Shown: piece by piece, positions 26,351 through 33,895 of the stretch
How the letters are laid out: each line of letters starts with the position of its first letter
Position numbering within the stretch: the stretch's first letter is position 1
Assembly: GCA_947383835.1 (NCBI GenBank)
Contig: CANDEV010000003.1
Coordinates: 124,001-188,000, forward strand
Source of the DNA: an uncultured Clostridia bacterium
Lineage (GTDB): Bacteria; Bacillota; Clostridia; Oscillospirales; Ruminococcaceae
Direction of reading: 5' to 3'
DNA: 64,000 nucleotides
Notes under the pieces: model-generated
The model's input: the letters and a program-made list of their open reading frames with translations, nothing else
Databases searched by the model: none
What the model was told of the DNA's origin: nothing
Translations under genes and position numbers: made by a program

Positions 26351-26866
26351 ATGAAAAAAATGAGAAAAATTGTATCGGTTATTCTTTGCGCGGTTATTTC
26401 GTGTATGTGTTTGATAAGTCCCGTGAGTGCGGCTGAAATTAATGAACTATCTCCACAGGCAATAAATGCTTATGGGGTAGTTCAACTGCAAATGTATCCC
26501 GCCATATATGACGAAAGTATGAGTGAGCCTTATGTATATAAACCAGCTTCAACATCATATTATTCAAACGGCGCGGGGTCATCTCTTATAAATTTAGATG
26601 TTGATTCGTATACCAAAATGATTTACAGAAATAATAATTGTAATGCGTGGGTTTTTCGTGTAGCGTTTGCGGCAGACAGTTATGTACGAAATGTAAAAAT
26701 TAAAGTTACTTTGGGAAGCAATACTGCAGAAGCTTCATTTAACACGCAACGTTATGGATATGAGGAGTTTTTGATTCCAGGAGATGCTACATATATTAGC
26801 TATACTATATACACAACATTTAAAGATGGTACTGTATTCCAATCTCCCGGTCACGTAAATATATAA
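26351..26866 (+). CDS. Exported protein of unknown function
   Basis: 171 residues behind AAAGGA, with a signal peptide (KKMRKIVSVILCAVISCMCL) and likely cleavage after VSAA. The mature part is Tyr/Ser/Asn-rich and beta-predicted, with no recognised motif. It lies 55 bases after the first small exported protein, so it is probably co-transcribed with it. Confidence 0.65.
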   Translation: MKKMRKIVSVILCAVISCMCLISPVSAAEINELSPQAINAYGVVQLQMYPAIYDESMSEPYVYKPASTSYYSNGAGSSLINLDVDSYTKMIYRNNNCNAWVFRVAFAADSYVRNVKIKVTLGSNTAEASFNTQRYGYEEFLIPGDATYISYTIYTTFKDGTVFQSPGHVNI

Positions 26867-26955
26867 TTTTTTTATTCTATATAGTGTACAAAATATATAT
26901 GATTGGCTTGATAAGCAAAGCCAATCATATATATAATAAAGAGAGAGGGTATATA

Positions 26956-27639
26956 ATGAAAATATCATCAGCAACTGCTCCTTGTCTGTTCAGCATTGAG
27001 CCGGAAGGCGAAGTGAAAGTATATTCTGGGAAAAGCTTTCAAGATATTTTTGAACAAGAGAAAGCTGAAAACAATTTTATTGCTTCTAACGTAAATATAG
27101 CTACAAATGAAATTGAAATTGAACAGAAAGAACAGACCAAATCGAGTTACACCGTTACTGCTGAAGAAGCAGAATATTTTCGCGAAAAGTATGGGGAGGA
27201 TTATAACTATGAAAATCGTTTCAAGCTTTTTTCCGAACTTTCCGAGAAAAACATTATATCCTATGAGGACTCTTATGTCGCTTCAAGGAAAAACCCAATA
27301 GTTAGAATTACGGGCTTACTGCCACCTCCTGAGGTAATGGACCGGGCTATTGCTAAATATGGTTACTGCAAATTCAAATTAAAAGCACCTATACCTTGGG
27401 TAAATTCGGAATATGGTAATTCCTATGAAAAGTATAAAGAGCAAAACGATATGTCAATAAATACTTGGCAGGATTATGTGCAGGATAATTACAACTATTA
27501 TCAGTACATAAGAGATACCCACGATTTGCTGTTTAACAATGACGGCAGCACATTTACAAGCGAATTTAAAAAAAGTTTTGACAAATATTGTGAAATTACT
27601 TTAAAGGTACAGGAAGTTCTTAATCAAATTTTCGGTTAA
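26956..27639 (+). CDS. Unknown cytoplasmic protein in E3 cargo
   Basis: 227 residues from 26956 behind AGAGAGAGGG. There is no signal peptide, although its neighbours are exported. The N-terminus MKISSATAPCLFSIEP is followed by an acidic helical region and SSYTVTAEEAEYFREKYGEDYNYENRFKLFSELSEKN, then a Trp/Tyr-rich C-terminal half. The TAEEAEYFREKYG...ISYEDSY pattern resembles clostridial proteins without assigned function. A short related-looking start (MNTGNVAAMSNN) is found at 27721. Confidence 0.6.
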   Translation: MKISSATAPCLFSIEPEGEVKVYSGKSFQDIFEQEKAENNFIASNVNIATNEIEIEQKEQTKSSYTVTAEEAEYFREKYGEDYNYENRFKLFSELSEKNIISYEDSYVASRKNPIVRITGLLPPPEVMDRAIAKYGYCKFKLKAPIPWVNSEYGNSYEKYKEQNDMSINTWQDYVQDNYNYYQYIRDTHDLLFNNDGSTFTSEFKKSFDKYCEITLKVQEVLNQIFG

Positions 27640-27720
27640 GTTTTGTCATAAAACATTTTTTCCTTGATCATTTTAAATAATGCAGAATAATCTTAACTGC
27701 ATTTAATAGGAGGACATGAT

Positions 27721-27801
27721 ATGAACACTGGAAATGTAGCAGCAATGTCAAATAATTGTTACAATGCCATTAAATCCAACGATAACGGTTATATCTATTA
27801 G
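27721..27801 (+). CDS. 26-codon ORF with a strong ribosome site, probable gene remnant
   Basis: AGGAGG stands nine bases before the ATG at 27721. The frame, starting MNTGNVAAMSNN, stops at 27801 inside the leader shared with 25850-25872. The duplicated segment that carries the second small exported protein appears to have landed in, and cut short, a gene that began here. Confidence 0.4.
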   Translation: MNTGNVAAMSNNCYNAIKSNDNGYIY

Positions 27802-27818
27802 AAAGGTGGTGAAGCCTT

Positions 27819-28229
27819 ATGAAGAAAGTTGTAATTGCAATTATGCTGTTTCTTTCGGTGTTGTTTTCGGCGGGAATTCCTGTTTGTGCATACGGTGGAA
27901 GGAATATTGCTTCTCCATATTATCTGTATACATATTCCATTGAAAATAACTTAACCATTATAGGCGGTACTGCATACTGCAAAAGCGTAATAAAAGGCGA
28001 CAAAACAGTTACAAAAATTTACGCAACGCAGTATCTTGAAAAGAAAAACGGCAATAAGTGGGACATAGTTGATTATTGGAGCGATTCCGTAAACGGAAGT
28101 TCGCTTACAATTAGCAACAGCAAGGACAATCTTGGCAGCGGAACTTACCATTTAAGGACGCTTGCTACTGTTTACAGCGGCAGCAAGTATGAGCCCGTTG
28201 TTAAGACAAGTATGGAAGTGACAATTTAG
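27819..28229 (+). CDS. Small exported protein, paralogue 2
   Basis: 136 residues, the same length as the protein at 25885, nearly identical in the signal peptide and in the C-terminal half, and diverged mainly at residues 40-70 (YSIENNLTIIGGTAYC). It is preceded by the same 23-base leader, AACGGTTATATCTATTAG and on. Recent tandem duplication with change concentrated in one surface segment is inferred. Confidence 0.75.
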   Translation: MKKVVIAIMLFLSVLFSAGIPVCAYGGRNIASPYYLYTYSIENNLTIIGGTAYCKSVIKGDKTVTKIYATQYLEKKNGNKWDIVDYWSDSVNGSSLTISNSKDNLGSGTYHLRTLATVYSGSKYEPVVKTSMEVTI

Positions 28230-28293
28230 TTATGACAAAAATGAGAATAAAAATGTTAAGATTGCAGTTTGCAATCAGAAAGGAAAAATTATT

Positions 28294-29406
28294 ATGAAAA
28301 TACGTAAAAAATTATATATGTGTATAAGCCTTATCGCGGCAGCCACCATGATGTTTTCATTCAACGCAAGTGCTTTTGATTTAAATGAAAACATTAATAC
28401 TGAAACACAGTGGGTTGAGGATACTGTGGATATTTACAGCGTAATTGTCGATAATTTCTCTAAAACGCCTAATTATGCGGGTGCATATTTTAAGAACAAT
28501 GTTTTACATATTTCAACGACAGATGTCGCTGCTTCGGAGAACTTTTTAAATCAAATTTCCATTTCTTCAACGGAAGCAATCCCAGAGGTAAAATTTAACG
28601 AGGTTAAATATACAGAGGCTGAATTGCTCCAAGCAAGGGATTATTATGTTGACAATGGAGAAAGCTGGGGCGTAGTTGAAGCATACACCTTACCTAAAGA
28701 AAATGTTGTAGTGGTTGATGTCACTGAATTTTCTGAACAAATGCCAATAGCAAGAAATTATGCTCCAATTCGTGATAATGTGATTTTTAATCGCGTTGAC
28801 GAAGGCGGAGTTGTAGAAGATGCAACATATATTAGAGGGGGCTATATGTTAGCTGATGCAACTCAAGGTAAAACCTTTAGTTTCGGATGTATGTTCAAAT
28901 GGAATAGTACAGGTGAATATGGGTTTCTTACTGCTGCACATGATATAGTGAGAGTTGGAGATGTATTTAAGTATGGCGGTACAGAAATAGGCACTGCTGC
29001 TTCCATTCAAAATAGTGGCACAATTGACGCAGCACTTATTAAGAGAACAAATACAACTTACTATGGCAGTAACAAAAATGGAACCAGTGGCGTAATCTGT
29101 ACAAAAAGTGGGTCTCCAATTGTTGGTGATAGACTAACAATGTTTGGTTACACGACTGTTAGTTCAAGTGGAGAAATTATTTCAATTACAGCCAAAACTA
29201 CATCCGGCTTAACAAACTTAATAAAATCTACTTGTATATCACAGCCTGGCGATAGTGGAGGAGCGTTAATTGCCTCTCGCGAGACCGGAAATATATTTGT
29301 TGGTATAAATCTTGGTCATTCCAAAACTGATAATTGTGAACTTGGCATAAATTGGACTAATATTAAAAGCAAATATGATATAAGCCGAGTTTCAAAAACA
29401 GAATAA
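28294..29406 (+). CDS. Exported trypsin-like serine protease
   Basis: 370 residues behind AAAGGA, with a signal peptide ending NASAF. Residues about 25-165 resemble a pro-region. The protease domain follows with the S1-type triad: His in FLTAAHD, Asp in GTIDAALI, Ser in QPGDSGGALIA. This spacing fits alpha-lytic/streptogrisin-like extracellular proteases that need a pro-domain for folding. Together with the exported neighbours and the envelope-sensing sigma pair it suggests a secreted-factor module; the substrates are unknown. Confidence 0.85.
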   Translation: MKIRKKLYMCISLIAAATMMFSFNASAFDLNENINTETQWVEDTVDIYSVIVDNFSKTPNYAGAYFKNNVLHISTTDVAASENFLNQISISSTEAIPEVKFNEVKYTEAELLQARDYYVDNGESWGVVEAYTLPKENVVVVDVTEFSEQMPIARNYAPIRDNVIFNRVDEGGVVEDATYIRGGYMLADATQGKTFSFGCMFKWNSTGEYGFLTAAHDIVRVGDVFKYGGTEIGTAASIQNSGTIDAALIKRTNTTYYGSNKNGTSGVICTKSGSPIVGDRLTMFGYTTVSSSGEIISITAKTTSGLTNLIKSTCISQPGDSGGALIASRETGNIFVGINLGHSKTDNCELGINWTNIKSKYDISRVSKTE

Positions 29407-29509
29407 GAAGTAAAATTTTTGAGATGTGTGTTTCTCTAAAAAATAATTGCAGAACATTTTTATAAGAAACGCACATACTTTTTATTTTAATTGTGTGGAG
29501 GATATTTTT

Positions 29510-30379
29510 ATGTTTAAAAAAATATTTGCATTTATTTGTGTCGCTGCGATAAGTATGACATATTTTTCACTTTTTGTTTATGCTGACAACAATAATGCCA
29601 AATTAATTAAAAAAGACGGCAATATTTACTGCATGGACGGAGATAAATACATAACAGGTTGGAAAGAAATAGATGAAAATCTTTACTTTTTCAAAGAAAC
29701 AGGTGAGGCTGTAACAAAGTCAACTGTCATTGGAGGCATACGGTATAAATTTTCCTCTACAGGTATTTGCAAAGGCAAGTATACAGGTTGGACAAAATTA
29801 GGAGTTAAAAAATTTTACTATTTTGACGGGGTTAAAGCTAAAGGGTGGTTCTGGTCGCCAGAGGTAAATCAGCCTAATGAATGGTTTTATTTTAATGAAA
29901 AAAGCGGAGAGCTTACAACAAGTACAATAACAATTGACGGAAAAGAATATGAGTTTTCATCAAATGGTGTATGGAAAGGTAAAAATTCAATTTCTTCTGG
30001 AGTTTGCTACTCTACGCTGACAAAAAAGTTATCGGAAAAAGACTATGGCGGAATATATATTAACAAAGGTGCTCTTGTTGTTTTGAGTGTAAATACAAAA
30101 AATGTAAAAAAAGTTACTGACGAATTAAAGGAAAAATTTGCACAAATTGTTGTAAAGCAATGCAAATTTTCAGCAAGCGAGCTTGAAACAGTTGAAAAAC
30201 ATATATGGGCGAAACGGAAAGAATATGGAATTGCTGCAATCTCAATTGATGTAATGAACAATCGAATTGAAGTTGAAATGCCGAAAGATAATAGCAAGTT
30301 CGACGATTATATCAAATCTCTTGATGACAGCGATATAGTTTATATTAAATATGGCGACGGTGTTATTGTTGAGGATTAA
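29510..30379 (+). CDS. Exported protein with choline-binding-type cell-wall repeats
   Basis: 289 residues from 29510 behind GGAGGATA. After the signal peptide (cut after VYAD) come four to five aromatic repeats of the choline-binding/glucan-binding type (YITGWKEIDENLYFFKETGEA, TGWTKLGVKKFYYFDGVKAKGW, EWFYFNEKSGEL). These normally hold proteins to the cell wall or glucans. The last 120 residues (SGVCYSTLTKKLSEKDYGG onward) are a mixed alpha/beta domain I do not recognise. It is the last gene of the cargo and is followed by a strong terminator. Confidence 0.8.
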   Translation: MFKKIFAFICVAAISMTYFSLFVYADNNNAKLIKKDGNIYCMDGDKYITGWKEIDENLYFFKETGEAVTKSTVIGGIRYKFSSTGICKGKYTGWTKLGVKKFYYFDGVKAKGWFWSPEVNQPNEWFYFNEKSGELTTSTITIDGKEYEFSSNGVWKGKNSISSGVCYSTLTKKLSEKDYGGIYINKGALVVLSVNTKNVKKVTDELKEKFAQIVVKQCKFSASELETVEKHIWAKRKEYGIAAISIDVMNNRIEVEMPKDNSKFDDYIKSLDDSDIVYIKYGDGVIVED

Positions 30380-30430
30380 AATGTCAGTTATAAAGATTGA
30401 ACATAAAATATTTTTCCTTTTCTCAATAAA

Positions 30431-30473
30431 AATGTGGTTGTTACACAGATGTGCAACAACCACATTTTTATTT
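30431..30473 (+). terminator. Rho-independent terminator of the E3 cargo
   Basis: AATGTGGTTGTT (30431-30442) pairs with AACAACCACATT (30455-30466), then a T-rich run. It ends the plus-strand cargo genes. Bases 30474-30651 are AT-rich with nothing recognised. Confidence 0.9.
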
Positions 30474-30651
30474 TGGAAATATAAAGTTTTTTAGAGATAC
30501 ACCATAATAATTGTTCTTTATTTGTTCTTTATCGTTACGAAAATTTAAGAAAAGTTAGAACAAACAAAATAGGCGTAACCTCTTTCAAATGGCGTAAATA
30601 CGTGCTTTTTCGCAAATATGGAGAACTAAAAAATACTCTTTAATATAATAG

Positions 30652-30686
30652 AATAGGACTGCTCTACTTTAAAGAGCAGTCCTATT
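30652..30686. repeat. Perfect 14-bp hairpin near the right end of E3
   Basis: AATAGGACTGCTCT (30652-30665) and AGAGCAGTCCTATT (30673-30686) with a seven-base loop. No T-run follows on either strand, so it is not an ordinary terminator. It lies about 65 bases inside the right border, followed by TGCAGGGGGAATAT, which resembles the inverted repeat upstream of the E3 recombinase. Confidence 0.7.
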
Positions 30687-30748
30687 CTTGCAGGGGGAAT
30701 ATCGGGTTTATGGGCGTTTGGTTATTTGCTATTTTTGGAAATGAATTA

Positions 30749-31981
30749 TATGCCCGCGACTGTTCCAAAAAAATACGGGCAGTTTTAAAAGCAAAAGGTA
30801 TGTCGGGAAAGCCGCTTGCCCACCCTTGTTACGGTTACAAACAATCGAAAAATGACAAGAATTTATGGGAGATTGATGAAGAAGCCGCAAAGGTCGTTAA
30901 GGAAATCTTTCAGCTTTGCATTAACGGTTACGGACCTTCTCAAATCGCCCGTATGCTTACCGAAAATGGAGTACCAACGCCTTCCGAATATGCCCTATTA
31001 CAAGATAAAGTTCCTAATCACAAAAATGTAAAACGGCATAATAAGTGGGATCATCAAACGGTAGCGTTTATTCTTGAAAAAGCCGAATATGCGGGACACA
31101 CGGTAAATTTCAGAGCAGAAAACAAGTCTTACAAAAACAGACAGCGAAAAAATCACCCGAAAGATAATTGGCTGATTTTTGAAAACACCCACGAGCCGAT
31201 TGTTTCCCAACACGATTTTGACTTGGTGCAGGAACTTCGGAAAAACAAACGGCGTCCGCAGAAATGCGATGAAATAAATCCTTTTTCGGGAATGGTTTAC
31301 TGCGCCGACTGTGGAAGTAAGATGTATTTATGCCGTTCGCAAAATACTACAATGCAGGAACATATGAAATGCTCCGCATATGCTATGGATAAAGGAAATT
31401 GTTCCGCTCACTACATAAGGACTGCTGTTCTGAAAAAAATCGTTATTTCGGAGTTAAATAAGCTGCTTGATACTGTCCATCAGAACGAAAGTGAATTTGT
31501 AAAGCAGGCTATGGATAATTCCGCTCAATCACAGGAAAACGAGTTGAAAAAGGCACGAAAACTCATTAAGCAGTATGAAAAGCGTGTTGCGGAATTAGAC
31601 AGACTGTTTACCCGTCTTTACGAGGACAATGTTTCGGGAAAAATTTCCGATGAGCGATTTGAGACGATGTCTAAAGCCTACGAAACAGAACAAGCCGATT
31701 TGAAAGCTAAGGTTTCCGAGTTGTCGGGGGCTATTGGGGTCAAGGAACAAAAATCGGCTGATACATCTCAATTTTTGGAGATTGTTCAGAGATATACCAA
31801 GATAACGGAACTTACTCCCGAAATTATGCACGAGCTTATTGAGAAAATTGTAGTCTACGCTCCCGACAAGTCGAGCGGACACAGGATACAACAGATTGAT
31901 ATTTACTATCGGTTCAATATTGCGGTTTCTACTGCGGTTGCTGACAGTAAAGCGTATGACAAAAAGGGAAAGGCTGCTTGA
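30749..31981 (+). pseudogene. tnpX: TnpX-type recombinase, E2, C-terminal fragment
   Basis: From ARDCSKKIRAVLKAKG onward this is collinear with residues 135-543 of the E1 TnpX and about 95% similar: recombinase domain, CADCG zinc ribbon, coiled coil and C-terminal strands are all intact. A longer frame starts at 30710 with 13 residues from E3, but these do not restore the catalytic serine domain. If translated it would be a DNA-binding-only protein that could compete with intact TnpX; that is speculation. Confidence 0.92.
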
Positions 31982-31995
31982 TTGCAGCCTTTCCC
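31966..31995 (+). terminator. Terminator-like hairpin at E2 tnpX 3' end
   Basis: GGGAAAGGCTGC (31966-31977) pairs with GCAGCCTTTCCC (31984-31995). It is stronger than the E1 version and followed by an A-rich, not T-rich, stretch. Confidence 0.6.
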
Positions 31996-32034
31996 TAAAA
32001 ATCAAAAATACTTCTTTACCGTTATCAGCCTTTT
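31996..32034. other. Right end of E2 (deduced attR)
   Basis: ATCAAAAATACTTCTTTACC then TATCAGCCTTT ends at about 32030, matching the right end of E1 (15785-15811) base for base except one change. After this point the two sequences differ: E1 is followed by R0 recombinase sequence, E2 by TGTGCAGG. The outer mobile region therefore ends here. Bases 32035-32277 contain no recognised gene. Confidence 0.75.
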
Positions 32035-32277
32035 GTGCAGGTATTTTTATTATAGCACAAAACCGTTCGCAAAACTGAAAACGGCAAAATCAACAGTCCA
32101 AGCGTCGAAAAGAACCAAAGTGTGTTCACATAAAGCTGATGTGCGGATTTTTGAGCATAATTTTGTCATATTTAAGGCAAAAATCCGCAGGAATACGCCC
32201 GTATTTCAAGGATTTTTAACGCAAAATACGGCAAAATTTGCTAAAAAGACGTGCGCCACGGTTTATGTGAACACGCT

Positions 32278-33108
32278 CTAGATTGCCACAGGAAATTTTA
32301 CGTCATCATCATTATATTTGTAATTTTTCAAAGCAAAGCTTTCCGCAGTAAAATCATAAAAATCCGTCACCGACTTATCTATAATAAACTCGGGCGCAGG
32401 GTAAGCTTCCCTTTCAATAAGCTCCGTTATTATTGGTACGTGCCTGTCATAAATGTGCGCGTCAGCAATGACGTGAACAAGCTCTCCGACCTCCAGACCG
32501 CTTACCTGCGCGAGCATATGTACAAGCACGGCGTACTGACAGACGTTCCAGTTATTCGCCGCAAGCATATCCTGTGAACGCTGGTTAAGTATGGCGTTGA
32601 GCCTGTTTCCCGATACGTTGAAGGTCATACTGTAGGAGCAGGGGTAAAGATTCATTTCCGACAGATCATGGTGGTTGTAAATATTTGTAATTATCCTGCG
32701 GCTTGAGGGATTGTTCTTCAAGTCGTAAATCACCCTGTCTACCTGGTCGAACTCCCCCTCGGGATAACGGTGCTTAACGCCGAGCTGATAGCCGTAAGCT
32801 TTGCCGATAGAGCCGTTTTCGTCCGCCCAGCTGTCCCAGATATGCGCTTCAAGATCGCCGATGTTGTTTGACTTTTTCTGCCATATCCATAAAAGCTCCT
32901 TGACAGCGGTTTTAAGAAATGTCCGCCTTAGGGTAATTATTGGGAATTCCTCTGCCAAATTATAGCGGTTTACTATACCGAATTTTTTTATAGTGTAAGC
33001 AGGCGATCCGTCTGCCCAATGCGGACGAACATTCATACCATCGTCGGAAACGCCGTTTTCCAAGATATCCCTGACGTTTTCAATCAAAATTTTATCAGCA
33101 ATGCTCAT
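32278..33108 (-). CDS. thyA: Thymidylate synthase ThyA
   Basis: 276 residues. The start is 33108 (MSIADK), nine bases after AGGAGG; an ATG two codons earlier is too close to that site. Motifs: YPCSYSM with the catalytic Cys in the middle of the protein, SSRRIITNIYNH with the phosphate-binding Arg pair, NQRSQDML, and the HIYDRHV nucleotide-binding region. The segment LAANNWN replaces the usual GLPFN seen in E. coli-type enzymes, as in a divergent ThyA branch. It makes dTMP from dUMP with methylenetetrahydrofolate. It is the first chromosomal gene beside the mobile region, and its stop lies about 245 bases from the E2 end. Confidence 0.93.
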   Translation of the reverse strand: MSIADKILIENVRDILENGVSDDGMNVRPHWADGSPAYTIKKFGIVNRYNLAEEFPIITLRRTFLKTAVKELLWIWQKKSNNIGDLEAHIWDSWADENGSIGKAYGYQLGVKHRYPEGEFDQVDRVIYDLKNNPSSRRIITNIYNHHDLSEMNLYPCSYSMTFNVSGNRLNAILNQRSQDMLAANNWNVCQYAVLVHMLAQVSGLEVGELVHVIADAHIYDRHVPIITELIEREAYPAPEFIIDKSVTDFYDFTAESFALKNYKYNDDDVKFPVAI

Positions 33109-33241
33109 CGGCATAGTCCTCCTAAAAAACATATACAACTATTATATCATATTTTTTTCGGTATTTCAAGGGTTTTCACCTAATATTCAACTAATCAATT
33201 GCATCAACGCACACGGGACGTTTTTCTATATGCGGCATTTC

Positions 33242-33270
33242 TTGACAATGTTGTATGGACGTGCTATAAT
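33242..33270 (+). promoter_or_regulatory. Promoter of bacteriohemerythrin gene
   Basis: TTGACA (33242-33247), 17 bases, TATAAT (33265-33270): perfect consensus, 58 bases before the start codon. Confidence 0.88.
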
Positions 33271-33328
33271 AAAGCTACCAAAATCATAGCAGAAAAAACT
33301 GTCTGCACCACAAAGGAGGAAACTTATA

Positions 33329-33730
33329 ATGGGAAAATATGAACTTACTAAAGAGCTGGAAACAGGAAATATATTTATTGACAAGGAGCACCGCGAGCTG
33401 CTTCAAGCTGCAAACGATCTGCTGGATGCTTGCGGAGCGGGCAAGGGTCGTGAGTACATGAGCAAAACCATAAAATTTCTTAACGATTATGTGGATAAGC
33501 ATTTTGCCAACGAGGAGCGTCTCCAGAAGAACAGCGGTTATCCGAACTTTGAGGCGCACAAGGCTTTTCATGAAAAATACAAGCAAAAGCTTCGGGATAT
33601 AACCTCGGGAATATCTTCGGATAATCCCACTATCGGCGAATTGTCGAGCCTTAACGCACATATAGGTCTTTTGATAACTCATATACGTACCGAGGATAAA
33701 AAGCTTGGGGCATTTTTAAACAAAAAATGA
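33329..33730 (+). CDS. Bacteriohemerythrin (oxygen-binding di-iron protein)
   Basis: 133 residues behind AGGAGG. Iron ligands of the hemerythrin four-helix bundle are visible: His in FIDKEHREL, the HFANEE His/Glu pair, HKAFHEKY with two His, and HIRTEDK with the last His and Asp. Single-domain bacterial hemerythrins bind O2 reversibly; in strict anaerobes they may scavenge or sense oxygen. It is monocistronic between its own promoter and terminator. Confidence 0.92.
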   Translation: MGKYELTKELETGNIFIDKEHRELLQAANDLLDACGAGKGREYMSKTIKFLNDYVDKHFANEERLQKNSGYPNFEAHKAFHEKYKQKLRDITSGISSDNPTIGELSSLNAHIGLLITHIRTEDKKLGAFLNKK

Positions 33731-33738
33731 TTTTGTCG

Positions 33739-33776
33739 GCACATTACCCTGCACGCGGTAATGTGCTGATTTTTTT
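33739..33776 (+). terminator. Rho-independent terminator
   Basis: GCACATTACC (33739-33748) pairs with GGTAATGTGC (33757-33766), then TGATTTTTT. It ends the hemerythrin gene. Confidence 0.92.
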
Positions 33777-33824
33777 GCGAAATCTTCACGCAGCGGCGCG
33801 TTTTACGAAAATTCAAAATAAATG

Positions 33825-33853
33825 TTGCTTTTTTGCGGAAAATATGGTATGAT
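33825..33853 (+). promoter_or_regulatory. Promoter of valS
   Basis: TTGCTT (33825-33830), 17 bases, TATGAT (33848-33853). Only 42 bases separate it from the start codon, so there is no room for the T-box leader that often controls valS in Gram-positive bacteria. Confidence 0.65.
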
Positions 33854-33895
33854 TAATATATGTATTTACTTTTATCGGAAAGGATTGGTTTAAAA

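Larger units (their letters stand above)
20232..30750 (-). mobile_element. E3: 10.5-kb mobilisable element with serine recombinase, MobA/MobL relaxase and secreted-protein cargo
   Basis: Its borders are set by the split E2 tnpX. Left reads GATTGGTA then CCATTCATTC; right reads GAATTATA then TGCCCGCGAC. TA is common to both, compatible with a serine-recombinase core dinucleotide. Removing the element restores NDWYARDCS. The recombinase is at the left end on the minus strand, followed by two accessory genes, oriT, relaxase, then on the plus strand a sigma/anti-sigma pair and exported proteins. Strand is given for the mobilisation genes. Confidence 0.9.

Noticed and set aside
30652..30686. Terminator at the right end of E3
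   Set aside because: The stem is perfect but neither strand has a T-run after it; it is listed as a hairpin repeat only.
33731..33895. T-box leader for valS
   Set aside because: The region is only 165 bases and contains the hemerythrin terminator and a short promoter; no T-box sequence is present.
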